Below, piece by piece: positions 38,601 through 50,344 of a stretch of DNA of 64,000 nucleotides. The DNA is taken from the NCBI RefSeq assembly GCF_020882245.1, contig NC_083598.1, positions 84,201,714-84,265,713 on the forward strand, read 5' to 3'. Positions within the stretch are counted from its first letter, which is position 1. Each line of letters starts with the position of its first letter. The DNA is from Rhopalosiphum padi. Its lineage: Eukaryota > Arthropoda > Insecta > Hemiptera > Aphididae. The position numbers were made by a program, and so were the translations under genes. Under the pieces are notes generated by a model. That model worked only from the letters and a program-made list of their open reading frames with translations, did no database searches and had not been told where the DNA came from.

Positions 38601-38859
38601 TTTTTTACGACAGTAAAAGTTCTGTGGTAAAATTATCGTCGTCACAACTGCTTATGACAATATTTTCACACTGTGCGCATACCCTCGGTGTGACAGTGCA
38701 CTTGCACATTTAAACTTTTTATTCCATACAACGCGCGATTCGTAAAATATCGAAGCCAATGGCCGTGCCAATAGTTTGGTCCTTTCGGGCGCACACGGAT
38801 TTTGGTGGGTTCTATTGCGACGAACGCGTCTGTATAATAATATATTATTATAATATCAT

Positions 38860-39160
38860 ACGTAGGTGAATGGCGTTGTGGAGCGGTACCGCGTACGGGA
38901 TAATTCAATGGATGGGCGTGCGCGATGGCAACGGCGGCGCGACGGTCGCGGGGACCGGCCGAGTTGCCGCGTACGCGTTTTATGGCGAGCGGACCGCACG
39001 AGCGCTACCCGAACATGATCCCCTGGTATAAAGACCGCCAAATATTCACCGACAGCGAGGACGTCCAGCCGATTCGACGGTGACGACGCCGAGAGCGCCA
39101 TCTGTGCGCGGACGCCGTTCCGCCACCGGCACGGGCCGTCAGATGACGCCACGCATTGTG
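38860..39160. promoter_or_regulatory. Second CpG-rich patch
   Basis: A 300-base GC-rich patch separated from the larger island by about 250 bases of normal composition. A minus-strand frame spans it but would need a GTG start and shows no known domain. It may be part of the same regulatory region or an untranslated exon. Confidence 0.35.
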
Positions 39161-39274
39161 GGACAAATAAAATAATGATATTATTATAATTCAGCAGGGG
39201 CCGTCACATCATCGTAGTATTTTGTTTTCTTCGTCAATCTCGTGCATAATAATATAGCAATAAATATTTTCCGG

Positions 39275-39578
39275 GTTTCCACGATTGCCACTCTCTGGTT
39301 CGGTTTAGGGCAAAGTCGCCTATTATATATTTCATAAAAAAGAATGTTTCCTGTGCATTGACTGGATGGTTTTTTATATTTTTAATTTTTATAAATATAA
39401 ACGTGTTTGAAATTAAATTAATTTCGATTATTTTTAAAACACCATCGATGACTTAATCGAAAATGAAAATGTTAAAAAAACTATGCGGTCAATGCACAGG
39501 AAATATTCTTCTTTATAAAATACATAATTTAGGTGTCTTTGCCCTAAACTGAACCAGAGAGTCGTAATCGTGGAAATA
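39275..39578. repeat. Large inverted repeat (hairpin), arms about 110 bases
   Basis: The left arm (39275-39382) contains TTTCCACGATT, ACTCTCTGGTTC, GTTTAGGGCAAAG and TTTCCTGTGCATTGAC. The right arm (39468-39578) carries the reverse complement of each block, in reverse order. The unpaired centre is about 85 bases. By eye, pairing is around four in five bases. It could be a foldback element, a MITE, or a local inverted duplication. RNA from it would fold into one long hairpin. Confidence 0.85.
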
Positions 39579-39741
39579 CCGAATATCTCTGTTCCCACGT
39601 TATGTGCGAAACAGACAGAGAAAACAAATGTTGGTGTGGCGGCTCCTTTAGCCGACACAAAATAGTGCCAAACTCACACGTCGTGTTTATTTAAATGATA
39701 TAATAATAATAAAAATCAAACATATTATTTTAGCTACTCAC

Positions 39742-39819
39742 CTCTGAACACATCGCTTGTGGTGGTAATAATATCATATTTCTCAACACCGGCCAGGCAA
39801 CCAGTGACGTAGACACTGA
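39742..39819 (-). other. Candidate first exon (possible start of a minus-strand transcript)
   Basis: On the minus strand a TCAGT initiator-like word (39819-39815) is followed by about 75 bases ending at a full-consensus donor, TTCAGAG|GTGAGT. It includes an ATG at 39777 with twelve codons (MILLPPQAMCSE) in phase 0 to the donor. No matching downstream exon was identified. It could be an untranslated leader for the ine-like gene or the start of another gene. Confidence 0.35.
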
Positions 39820-39899
39820 TGAGTGATGACGTACTCGACAAACGGAGTTAATCACTTTTTATCAGAATCGATTTGTACACAATCGAAATCACCAAAATC

Positions 39900-41661
39900 G
39901 TTGTTAACGACACAGATTTTTAACGATTATCAGATTGTATTAGTTGTAATTAATAAATATACTTATATAGGGTTAAGTAGACGAAACGCGTCCCCGGAAT
40001 GGTACCTATACACATTTAAAAACTTAATTTTAGAGATAAGTATAGAAATAACCAATATTCCCATTGTGCCCGTCCGTAGTTACTGCCGTTACTGGGGCAT
40101 ATAGTTACGATTATCGATCTGGTTAACAACCAATTACCAAGTAGGAAAAATATTGTAACAATGTTTATTAATTACGATTTACGAGTTGAATTCGTTAGCA
40201 AACCAACGAGGTACACACTATTGGGCGTCGTATCCAATCTGCCGCAGCTAGTACACGATTTTCACTGGAGATGACTAGACATACAAACACAGCTTTGCAC
40301 ATGCTTTTCTGCATTTAAAAAGTTCAACTAAATATATCTAATACCCAATTACAAAACAAAACTTGCTCCTTAGCACGCGGAATCAGAACTAGGAAACTAG
40401 CTCCTTAATAGACTTATAGTACTAGAAATATTAGATTAGGTAACTATTCGGTATCAACTTACACTGAGGTAGGTCTACTAGTAGCTAGTATTATACAATA
40501 TTATTATTTTAATACCATATTATTAATGTGGTTAAACAATGGTGTTTGTTTTAAGTGCACCGAGATGAGTTACCAATAAAACCGGTCTTTGTACCTGGTC
40601 CGGTATTTCTTATTTCTTAATATTGGCTAGTATGAAATTATATATCACTTTAAGAATTTTAAAAATGTTCAATCAATTATTGTTTAAAAATTAAGTTATT
40701 TAATTTATTTAGGTTTTCACTCATAATTACCTTATTATAAGTGCTAGGGTACCGATAATTCTTTTGAAATGGCGTGTGGTATCATAGTTTATTGTTTAAA
40801 TTTTAAAATGCGTTTTGAAACCTATAATTTAACATCTTCAAAGAATGAGCTTTTCGATTTCCAAAGTTATTGTTATATAATATATAGTATTTACGCTACT
40901 ACGCTATGTATAATTCTAACATATATTTATTTATATAAGTCTATCAGAGGCCAACATAAAACAACATATAGCTAAGATAATTTCTTACTGCGACTAGCCT
41001 GCTTCACTCTTGCCTTGGATTTCTGTGTTATGAGTTTATGACTTTTGATCGATTATTATCTTGAAATTATATTGAAATTTCCGATAGTTAGAAAGTTTTT
41101 CTTTTTTAATACCTAAATATTTTCAATGAATCCGTTATAAAGTTTATAAGTTAGGTCGTTACGACGCTGTATCGTGTGGCGGTTAAGGATGCTATTCTGC
41201 ACTGCGGTGCTCATCGTCTCTTTCGAAATCCTAGTTAGTTATGGACGGTGTGTGCCGCAACGAACAAGTCCGATGATTTTATATCATTATTATTTCATAC
41301 GTACTTAATGCGCGCAACGACAATTACGGTGTGTAACCAATAATATGTACAAAATGTAAGTATAAATACCACAAGGGTTATAAAAGCGACGACAAATGCA
41401 AAACATACTGAATAGTGAATAGGTACACGCGCTGCAATATTATATAAAAATGTACCGGTGCGTTTTATAAAATATGATAAGTATACAGTTATTTTTTAGA
41501 TAATATTGTAAATGCGTCGGGTTATAATTTTATATAATATTATCTAGATCCGAGGTAATAATATATGAAACCGATGGAACGAGTAGAAGGTGGAACGCGG
41601 CATAGCTAGAACGTCACGCTTGCAGCTGTATTGTAGGTACTCTGTTTACATAAAAAAAAAA

Positions 41662-41698
<37 letters not shown>

Positions 41699-42000
41699 CA
41701 TTCTGTTTATTTACGCGCATGTGATATTATAATATGTTGATTCGATCGTTAATTAAGCCACGTATAAAATTATTGGTACAGTGAGGTAACGTCGAGTCAA
41801 ACAAAAACCATCACGTATTTATATATATTAGTGTATATCACATATATAGCATACACACGAATGACCCGATCTGACCTGACGTAGGTAAATATAACCACCG
41901 TTTTGACTTGTCCGGTCAACTTAGATCTAAATCTTATGTATTATAATAAGTTTATTTATATATATCCGACACGTGTATATTATTATTATTATTATTATTA
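39900..42000. other. AT-rich non-coding stretch
   Basis: No supported exon. It holds an (AT)n run at 41670-41697 and an ATT run ending at 42001. Small frames present have no family signature. Confidence 0.6.
41670..41697. repeat. (AT)n microsatellite
   Basis: About fourteen AT units after an A-rich run and CATACATA. Confidence 0.95.
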
Positions 42001-42001
42001 T
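41978..42001. repeat. (ATT)n microsatellite
   Basis: About eight units directly abutting the left end of the MITE-like element at 42002. Confidence 0.9.
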
Positions 42002-42221
42002 ACAGGGTGAATAATTTAACGGCAACTATTATTGTCTTGGGTTCTAGATAAAAATCAAAAAAAAATTAAATGTAAAAATTACTTTTTTTCTTTAAAAACT
42101 TGTTGTTATATAAGTATAATATATTAGTAAGTGCGCCGAACTATGTAAACACATTATTTTGAAAAACTGGCTGGTGCAGCGATGGTTGTCTTCTACACTG
42201 TTAAAATGAATCACCCTATGT
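42002..42221. mobile_element. MITE-like element with ACAGGGTGA-type inverted termini
   Basis: The left end reads ACAGGGTGAATAATTTAAC. The right end reads GTTAAAATGAATCACCCTATGT, its imperfect reverse complement. The inside is about 180 bases of non-coding DNA. Termini of the form CAGGGTGATTCATTTAAC with TA flanks fit short non-autonomous DNA transposons, plausibly Tc1/mariner-like. The target duplication is not clean, so the superfamily is a guess. Confidence 0.65.
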
Positions 42222-42375
42222 GTAGGTATAACTTAAATGTATTGCACGTGTAGGTACTCTGATACCTTCGTGCGTAACTACGATTTAAAGAGCGAGATTC
42301 ACTCGCGGATTGCGCGTAAATAATTTAATGTCTTTAGCTGTAGTCGGTGACTGTAAGTTCAGTTATGAACTGCCC

Positions 42376-42458
42376 ATATGTATATGTATGTATGTAAGTA
42401 AATATGTATGTATGTATGTATGTATATATGTATGTATGTATGCATGCATGCATGTATA
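42376..42458. repeat. (TATG)n tetranucleotide microsatellite
   Basis: About 80 bases of TATG units with a few changes, passing into GCAT units at the right end (GCATGCATGCATG). Confidence 0.95.
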
Positions 42459-42459
42459 A

Positions 42460-44260
42460 GGTGTTAACGGACATTTATTCGCGATGTCTCATGTACAACA
42501 TAATATATCTATAATATTTTATTATTTACAACTCGTTTCCTTTTACCATTTATAGAAATACGTATATTCAACACGGTGTTTAAGTGTTGTTATAGTATTT
42601 ATAGATATTATATATTTGCATTTTGATTGATTTCGATTTTAACAGTAGGTTCTTAATTTGTTAGTATTCTGCGGTATAAGAAGGGACATATTATTGTATT
42701 AATAATATGTATAATAATATAATATACCTACTATAATTCGTACAGGTTTCGATGTGAATGATTATGTTTATACTTACAATATATAATAATAACCTAATAA
42801 TTATCCATAATGTATAATAATATAATTGTTATAGGAAGGTACTTATTAGTAAAACATTTTTAATGTCATCAATAACATACCGGTAGTAAATAAAATATCA
42901 AAACATAAATATATCTTAATGTGTAACGGGGTAGGTAGGTGGAAAATAAATAATCCCTCAGGCCTTGATAACTATTATTGTGGGTTGAATTACGATAGCG
43001 AGTAGGTGTATACCGACATACCGTGTATATTTGGAGTACCTACATCTGTTGTTGTTGTTGTTGTAGACATCTACAATCTTAATTGAACGATTATATTTTT
43101 ATAATATTATATATTTTTTACTAAGATTATTGCTACTGTAGCGTATAATTTATATAAAACGTATATATATGGCGCATTGTCCATAACTCGTAATAATACA
43201 TTTTATAATTAAATAATTTTTAATGTTATCGTGAAAATTGAAACGTAAATTTAGATAATTGATATTAATTGTGATGCACTGATGCCTATAGATATACCTA
43301 CATAATAATTGGAAACACAAAATAAATAAGCGTTGACCAAAAAATTAACCGAAACCCTATACAGTATGCGAGCTATTTGAATTGGAAGTCATAAAAAGCC
43401 ATCCTCGTGTGCATCCTCAGCTCAATTAAAAGCTCAATTAAAGATATTGGAAACAGAATCATTTTGAAGATAGACTAACTAAATAGTATTAAAACTGTTT
43501 GAAAGTCTAAACGTAACCAACATGTTGTCGAAAATCATTTTCTTTGTTTAATTGGTGTTTTAGAAGACTAAAATTGTTATAAAATTATTCTTAACTGCAT
43601 ATATTAATATATTATAATATATATTATAAGCGTTAAACTAGTTATGTGTATAGGATCAAGGTGATGTACTGATGTACTGATGTAGCTAGATTCGAATTGG
43701 TAGGAAAGAGGAGAGTGGGCGATAATTTGTTGTATAGAGGAGAATTATAGTATCCTTTATAACTCATAACTTCATAAATTTAGTAATATGTTATATGATT
43801 TATGACGCTTTTGGTATGAATCACTGAAAAATACCAAATTCGTAATTTTATTAGATATTAGTTTCAACATTGATTTTATAACATAAAATATTGAATACTA
43901 TAAATACTAATTAATATAAATAAATAATAATATTGAATATTTTATTTAAATATTTTTTTATTATTGTTAATTGTATGTTATAAAATCAATGGCTCATCTA
44001 ATTACAAATTAAATTATAATTGTAATTAAAATTATATTTGTATAAATCATATATATTTTATTTCATAAAAACTGTCTACATTTTTCTGAGTTGATAAATT
44101 CTAGGTAAATACTAGGTAGTCTGTTGGTGTGTGTATAGTGTCTGTAGTCTGTGTGAAAATGATTGACATAATATTTTATATTTATATACAACTATACAAG
44201 TATAGGTGATATTTTATATTATAGAGCTTGTCTCTATGGTACTATTCAGAAAAAAAGATA
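42460..44260. other. AT-rich non-coding stretch
   Basis: No exon supported. It includes a short (TGT)n run at about 43048-43064 and otherwise unremarkable AT-rich DNA. Confidence 0.6.
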
Positions 44261-44269
44261 CATGTACAG

Positions 44270-44411
44270 CAGTGGCGTAATTTTAGATTTATACAAAAAT
44301 CTTACGTTATATTACGTAACTATACGTTTTCAGAGTTTTAATAACATTTTTAAATTTTCTCGAAATTTCTGGAAGGCTGTAGTCCACTCAGTTCCTCCTG
44401 GCTACGCCACA
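44270..44411. mobile_element. Short hAT-like MITE
   Basis: The left end reads CAGTGGCGTAA and the right end CTACGCCACAT, inverted copies of one terminus. CAGTGGCG-type ends are typical of hAT elements. The flanks carry a near-identical direct repeat (ATGTACAG on the left, ATGTACTAG on the right), about the 8 bases expected for a hAT target duplication. The inside is 120 bases without coding content. A short frame overlapping it is spurious. Confidence 0.6.
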
Positions 44412-45380
44412 TCATGTACTAGTGTATTTATAATAATAACTTATAATTATTTATTATTATTGTAATGCCTCAATAAAGTTTAAATGCTTTTTTGTGATAT
44501 TTAATATATAAATCATATTTATAAATTGCAGTAATGGGATATTACGTATGTTTATGTATAGAATATAAATACATTTTAGGTACCTACATGAAAGTATACA
44601 TTATGTAGGCACCTATATAATATTTTGATTCATGACGTAATGTATGGTGACTTACTTAAATTCACAATATAACTGAAATCCTACGCTTTGAAACTTAAAA
44701 TGTAAAAGTAAAAGGTCTGATTAACTATCATTCTATATAACTCATTAAAACTTAAAATAGGTAGAAGTGAATGTTAAGTATAGATAATTCCACTTTTTAC
44801 TATAATTTATTTTATTTTATTTTAAATATATTTTATGTCGAATACAATTAATTATTGATTAATTTTAAAGTTTTATGTATGAACTTAATATATTTTACAT
44901 GAATACAAATTTATGCATATAATATACTAAATTACATAAACATATAATATGTTAATATTTTGAATAATATATTTTTTTTGTTTATTCAAATATTAATTTA
45001 CAAAATTTGGAAAGAAAAGCTTTTAATTGACGTAGGAATGAGTAAATTTACAAGCTGACTACTAAATATTAAATATTGACTTTAAATTTCACCTCTCCTG
45101 CTATCAAAAATATGTATATACATTATGTATAGATAATGTTCAATATAATTGTAGTAGTGACTCGTTGACCATTCATATTATGGTGGTAAAAACAATGTGG
45201 TACTACCTTACTAATATGTAAAAATGCATTAAGTCGAACCATAAAATATAAATAAATAATTAAATAAATTATAGAAAATAATGATATTCACCTGCAATAT
45301 TTAAAAAAAATAGTACAATTATATGCACTTAAACACTATCGTGAAGGACACTAAGAACATACAATTAAAAAAGGGGGGAC

Positions 45381-45490
45381 GGTAGATGACTGCTCTGCTG
45401 TATAGTAGGTGTCGAGAGTGCCTCATCATTGTGAAGTAAGTCACTGATGTAATGTATGTGTTTAATTCGAATTCATATTTCATTGATAAT
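45381..45490 (+). repeat. Possible copy B of the 32.7 kb repeat
   Basis: It shows the same order of words as 32686-32765 (GCTCTGCTGTA, GTGTCGAGAGTG, then TTTAATTCGAATTCA and ATTGATAA) but is diverged and lacks the CGGAGACGG part. It is preceded by an A-rich and G-rich run. Confidence 0.35.
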
Positions 45491-47795
45491 TAATTAGTGA
45501 TAACGTAGTTCTAGTATTTCCAAAATAAAGTAATACATTATAACGTATTATTAATTTACTTATTTAATTCAAATATAAACTTATAATATAATAATTTATT
45601 TTGTTCAACTAAAATATTTTTTTGTATAGCAATACCTTCACTAAACATGTTATTTCTGTATTGATTTGATTTTAAAATAACATTAATTTTAGAGCCAGAG
45701 CAGTTTGTAATTTATAATCTTATCGAATTATTTAAAAGCATCATATTATTTTCTAGTGTTTATTTATAAAGTTCATATTTTATCGGTTGAAATATTGTGA
45801 CCTCTAACATTTTTTTGTTCAGGTACTAATTATAAACTGCTAAAACAAAGTATGGACGAAAGGGGATTTACGACATTCGAATACATAGCAGTTACTTTTT
45901 CTATCATTGCATTAATCGATTATAATAGCTCGATATTAATATGATTAATAAACAATATTACATTATAATATATATACCTAGTTTACTGTGTACAGATATT
46001 TTAACGATCTGTGACTCAGCCAAATTTGAGCGACAATATTTTGTTCTTCGTGTACCTATTACCCGTCCAGTGTATTTTGTCATTCGGCTGTCGGGACAAA
46101 TTAGTCTTAACAGCAAAGTAACTATGCTGTCGGCGAGACAAGAGATAGTCTTACGGCGCCAAAACCAGTCAAAACAACGGACACCCCGTTATATTATAAT
46201 ACCTACAAACAGTACGCGTAAAGCGTTACCGTGTTAGGGCAGCGATAAATTTAATTACAAATGCTCATAAAATATGAAATTGATTTTCCGGTAAACTTTT
46301 TATTATTGTTATTATATGTAGGAAAATTAATAAAGAATATAGTATTTCATTTTCTAATATTATAGATATTTAGATAAAAAAAGAATTTTTTTTTTTGAAT
46401 TTCTAACTATGATTTCGTGAAAACACTAACGCTTAAAAAATATATTTTTACTATAAGTAATTTCGATGTTTTTTTAATTAGTAAATTATCAACTTACGAG
46501 GAACTTTATGATATATTTTCAAGCTTTTTGACCAAACAAGTTATATTCGACAACATGTTATATACAGAATAATTAATGTACGATTGATATGGGCCCCGCT
46601 TTTTATCTACCCCCGGATGCGTCACTGTACATAACTACTGTATAGTGTATAATTATTATGGTTTAACGAGGTTATTTTAAATTATAAGCGTAGGACGCTA
46701 AACATTTCATTATTTTAGTAAAAGATATATGAAGCATATAAGAATGATACCTAATCATTAAAAATCCTGAGGAATTATTAGTGGTCCTCGTATTGATAAT
46801 TATACTATAGGTAGGTACATTACAATAACTGTCTATTTGTTACATTGTTTGTTTATGAATGTAAGATTAGTACTAATTAAAAAAAAAAAGGATTCTATAA
46901 TTATTAATTATTCGCATTTGTAAAACTATATAGTGCTACACACTATTGAGTCTTCCGCTGTATATACATAAATAGTAATATATGCGTGAGTAGCCCTAGT
47001 ATGTTATGTAAACGTATCCAGAACACTGCGTTATAAAGTTTAAATTTGTGGTAGAAAAATATATATGCGTTTTTGCAATTATTTTATCATTTCATTCATC
47101 ACTTTTCTTTTTTTTTAATGTTAGTATTTTACGTGTTTTAGTCTTAATAGCTTATTCTCTCTTCTGTATTGCAGGACTCAGACAGTTAGACCGTTAGATG
47201 ACACGACTACATAGCCATCTTGTCAAATCATCCTGTCTCCTTTTATTAGTCGCACATTTTTTTTTTTTTTTTTGTGTGTGCTTGAAGACAAAAATGTATA
47301 AGGTTTTTTATTTTTATTTGATATTTCCGGAAATAAAAGGCACGGCATTCAGAGTATACAGTTGCATACCCTAGCTGTATACCTCCTGTACACGCCTATA
47401 TAAAAATTATACTGATTACCTAACCAGTTAATTTGTTTATATTTTTATTATACATTTTGACTATTAAAGACATATCAAAAAAAAAAAAAAGTGATATAAA
47501 ATATGTCATTCAAAATTTCATTTCCTATTACAAATATTATTTGTAAAAATAGATTTTATAAAAAAATATTGGCTCATTCATTAATATTCACATTAATGAT
47601 AATAGATTTAAATTGAATGTAACCGGAGACTACAATCTGTTAAATTATTATTCTCAAATAATAATTATTAGAAAAACAGGTTTTCCGATTGATTGTTATA
47701 TTCGCAGCATTAATAGTTTGTGAATTTGCTTCGAAGATAGTAATAAAAATATGCATCTTTCAAAAAACACAATACATTTTTAGCATTAGTAAAAA

Positions 47796-48000
47796 AATTA
47801 CGTGTACATACAATGTAATTAAAATCTAAAAAAAGAATACCTACATCATTTAAAATTATTTTACTACCTAAGTGATTGAAATATTATAAGTTGTAAAATT
47901 ACGTGTTCAGAAAATATACTTGTAATTAAAATCTAAAAAAGAATACCTACATCATTCAAAATATGCTACGCAATTGAAATACTATAAATTTTAAGCATTT
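47796..48000. repeat. Tandem duplication, unit about 100 bases
   Basis: Two adjacent copies share TTACGTGT, then TAATTAAAATCTAAAAAA, GAATACCTACATCATT and ATTGAAATA-TATAA in the same order (first copy about 47796-47894, second about 47895-48000). There are scattered substitutions and small indels. Confidence 0.8.
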
Positions 48001-50311
48001 TTCTAGCTTAACCCCACTCCTCATCTGACTTCAAGGAATTATTATAATTAAATGTAAATTGTTTATAAAAAACTTGTTTACAATTCGAGATTCGAGCGCT
48101 TGTCAAAAACGATTGCATTACTAACAAAACATTTATAAAGACTAATAAAATATAATTAATAATATTATATTATTAAGTATAAAATCAGTAAAAAAAAAAT
48201 ACATTGAGTTTGTTATATTATATATATATTTTATATAATATGTGCCAATGTACCTATAATTGTGTTTTAAAAATCAGCTTCTCAAATATACCTATATAAT
48301 TTAAGCGACATTCGTTAAAAGTAAAAATGTAAGTATAGTACTATAGTAGTAATATTTTGCAGGTATGTTTTATTTTTATTATATACATATATATTTGTGA
48401 ACACTTTTAGATTCTGAACTAAGTGCTGCTCGTATTGATTTTATATTGTTATGTATGTGTTTTATGTACCAGTTGGTACTCTGGAAGATATAAAGATAAA
48501 ATTTCCTCCTAATTTTCTTATAATAATCAGGAAAAACTAAAAAAAATACGTAAATATTTAGTATTTACGTAACATTAATTTTTATAAAATCGATTTTTGT
48601 TATTTTGTTATAACTCAATAAACATTAATTATAATTCAACCTACTAATAGAAAAATATATTACTAAAAATAATATAAATAAATCATAAAATACCCTTAGA
48701 AATAATATATTGAGATAGGTCAGTCGTTTTTTCTACACAATGATTTAGACAATCAGATAATTATTTTTAAATTTACTTAAAAACTTACTATAAACATAAT
48801 GGAAAACTGTTAACAACAGTTAAATACTCGAAACTATACTCAATGAACATTTTTGATGATCGATAGTAAATTTAAATATCTGTATACTAAAATATAGAAG
48901 GACATGAAAACCGCATAATGCAAAACAAGAAACCAACTGGAAATGTAATCAGGAAATGCACATTACAAGAATTTATTTGAAAATATTTTCCTTGAAAATT
49001 CAAAACAATTAAATTATTTTGTTAATAAATGTTTTTTTTTTTTTAATTTTGTGAAGATTTTTTAGTTTTTAACGTGCATAAATTATATTTTAAACCGTTT
49101 TTAATTAAGTAAGTATAGGTACTTTTACTAATATCATACTAATTTCTGGTAAATTACTACTATTAAGTCAATTATATTAATAAGTTAATAAGTATATCTA
49201 GTTAATAATTTATAAACCGAAGAGAGTTAAGCAACTATTTACCATGATCGATGACTATCTTATAGATGAATCGTGACATTATTTAATTTAGATACGTTAA
49301 ATACCTAGTATGTTTATGGTAGATTATCAAATCGTTTAATTAGTTTTAAATAACCCATCATGATATTAAGCTATTTCTTCATTTATATAGTTAAATGTAG
49401 TGTTTTATTATATTTTGAATTGGTTAATAAATATTATATCATTAATTATATATTTTTAGACTGTTCAATTACTGTTCTCAAATATTTTTTTATTAGAAGT
49501 CTTAATTTACAATATTTAAAATTGTTTAATTTTATATGTAAAATTGAGTTTACATACTATTGTATATTGATAGTTCTGTACACTAAGCAGAATAAATTGT
49601 TTATGTGATTAATTCTTATTATATGGTTTATATTTATTCAAACTTTATAAAGTTTTAGTGAAATTAGGTCGACATAGTATTATTATCTGAAGGGTATAGA
49701 TACCTTCAATAAGCGAAATCAACTCATGAGTTTTTATTTTTATATTATATTTTAACAAAAATGGATAAACAAGCTAAATTATTCGTTTTTACAGTTTTTA
49801 TTTTTAAATATTTTCAAACTGTTACTTGATCCGAAATAATTATCACTAAATTAATTTGATTTCATAAAAAACCATTATATAATATTGGTAGCTATGGACA
49901 GTTTATTATTTTTAATGAAAGTTTTAAAATAATATTTTATCGATTCAAGAAAAAAACATCTATCTACAGCCACTATTGTATTATTTTAAAGACATTAAAG
50001 ACAATACACTAGTACAGTGCGGCAACCGGGGAAAAGGTCATAGTGGGTCAACAATTGTCTCAACAGAAGTTGTAGAAAAAAAAATACAAAAGCATAATTT
50101 TCTTTGTATTTTAAAAAAAAATAATAAAAAATTCTAAAAACCAGACGATTTGATCGGAGCTACAGTATAATCTTTGTCGTAGGTACATTACAGATTTCCA
50201 CGTTCCACGAGTAACATAATTGGGTACCACCGTTGCGCTCGAGTGACTATATGAACTTTTAATTCAGCTATAGCATATATATGATATCTGTATATAAGAC
50301 TATACAGATAG

Positions 50312-50344
50312 TATATATATATATATATATGTGTGTATATATAT
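50312..50344. repeat. (TA)n tract with a GTGTGT interruption
   Basis: Alternating TA units with a short GTGTG insert near 50331. Confidence 0.9.

Noticed and set aside
45941..46237. 98-codon plus-strand frame
   Set aside because: No family signature and no flanking splice or promoter context. Its composition is only slightly better than background.
47250..47275. Long T run after an acceptor-like TATTGCAG at about 47176
   Set aside because: The sequence after the AG has early stops in the frames tried, so it does not work as an exon. The T run is simple sequence.
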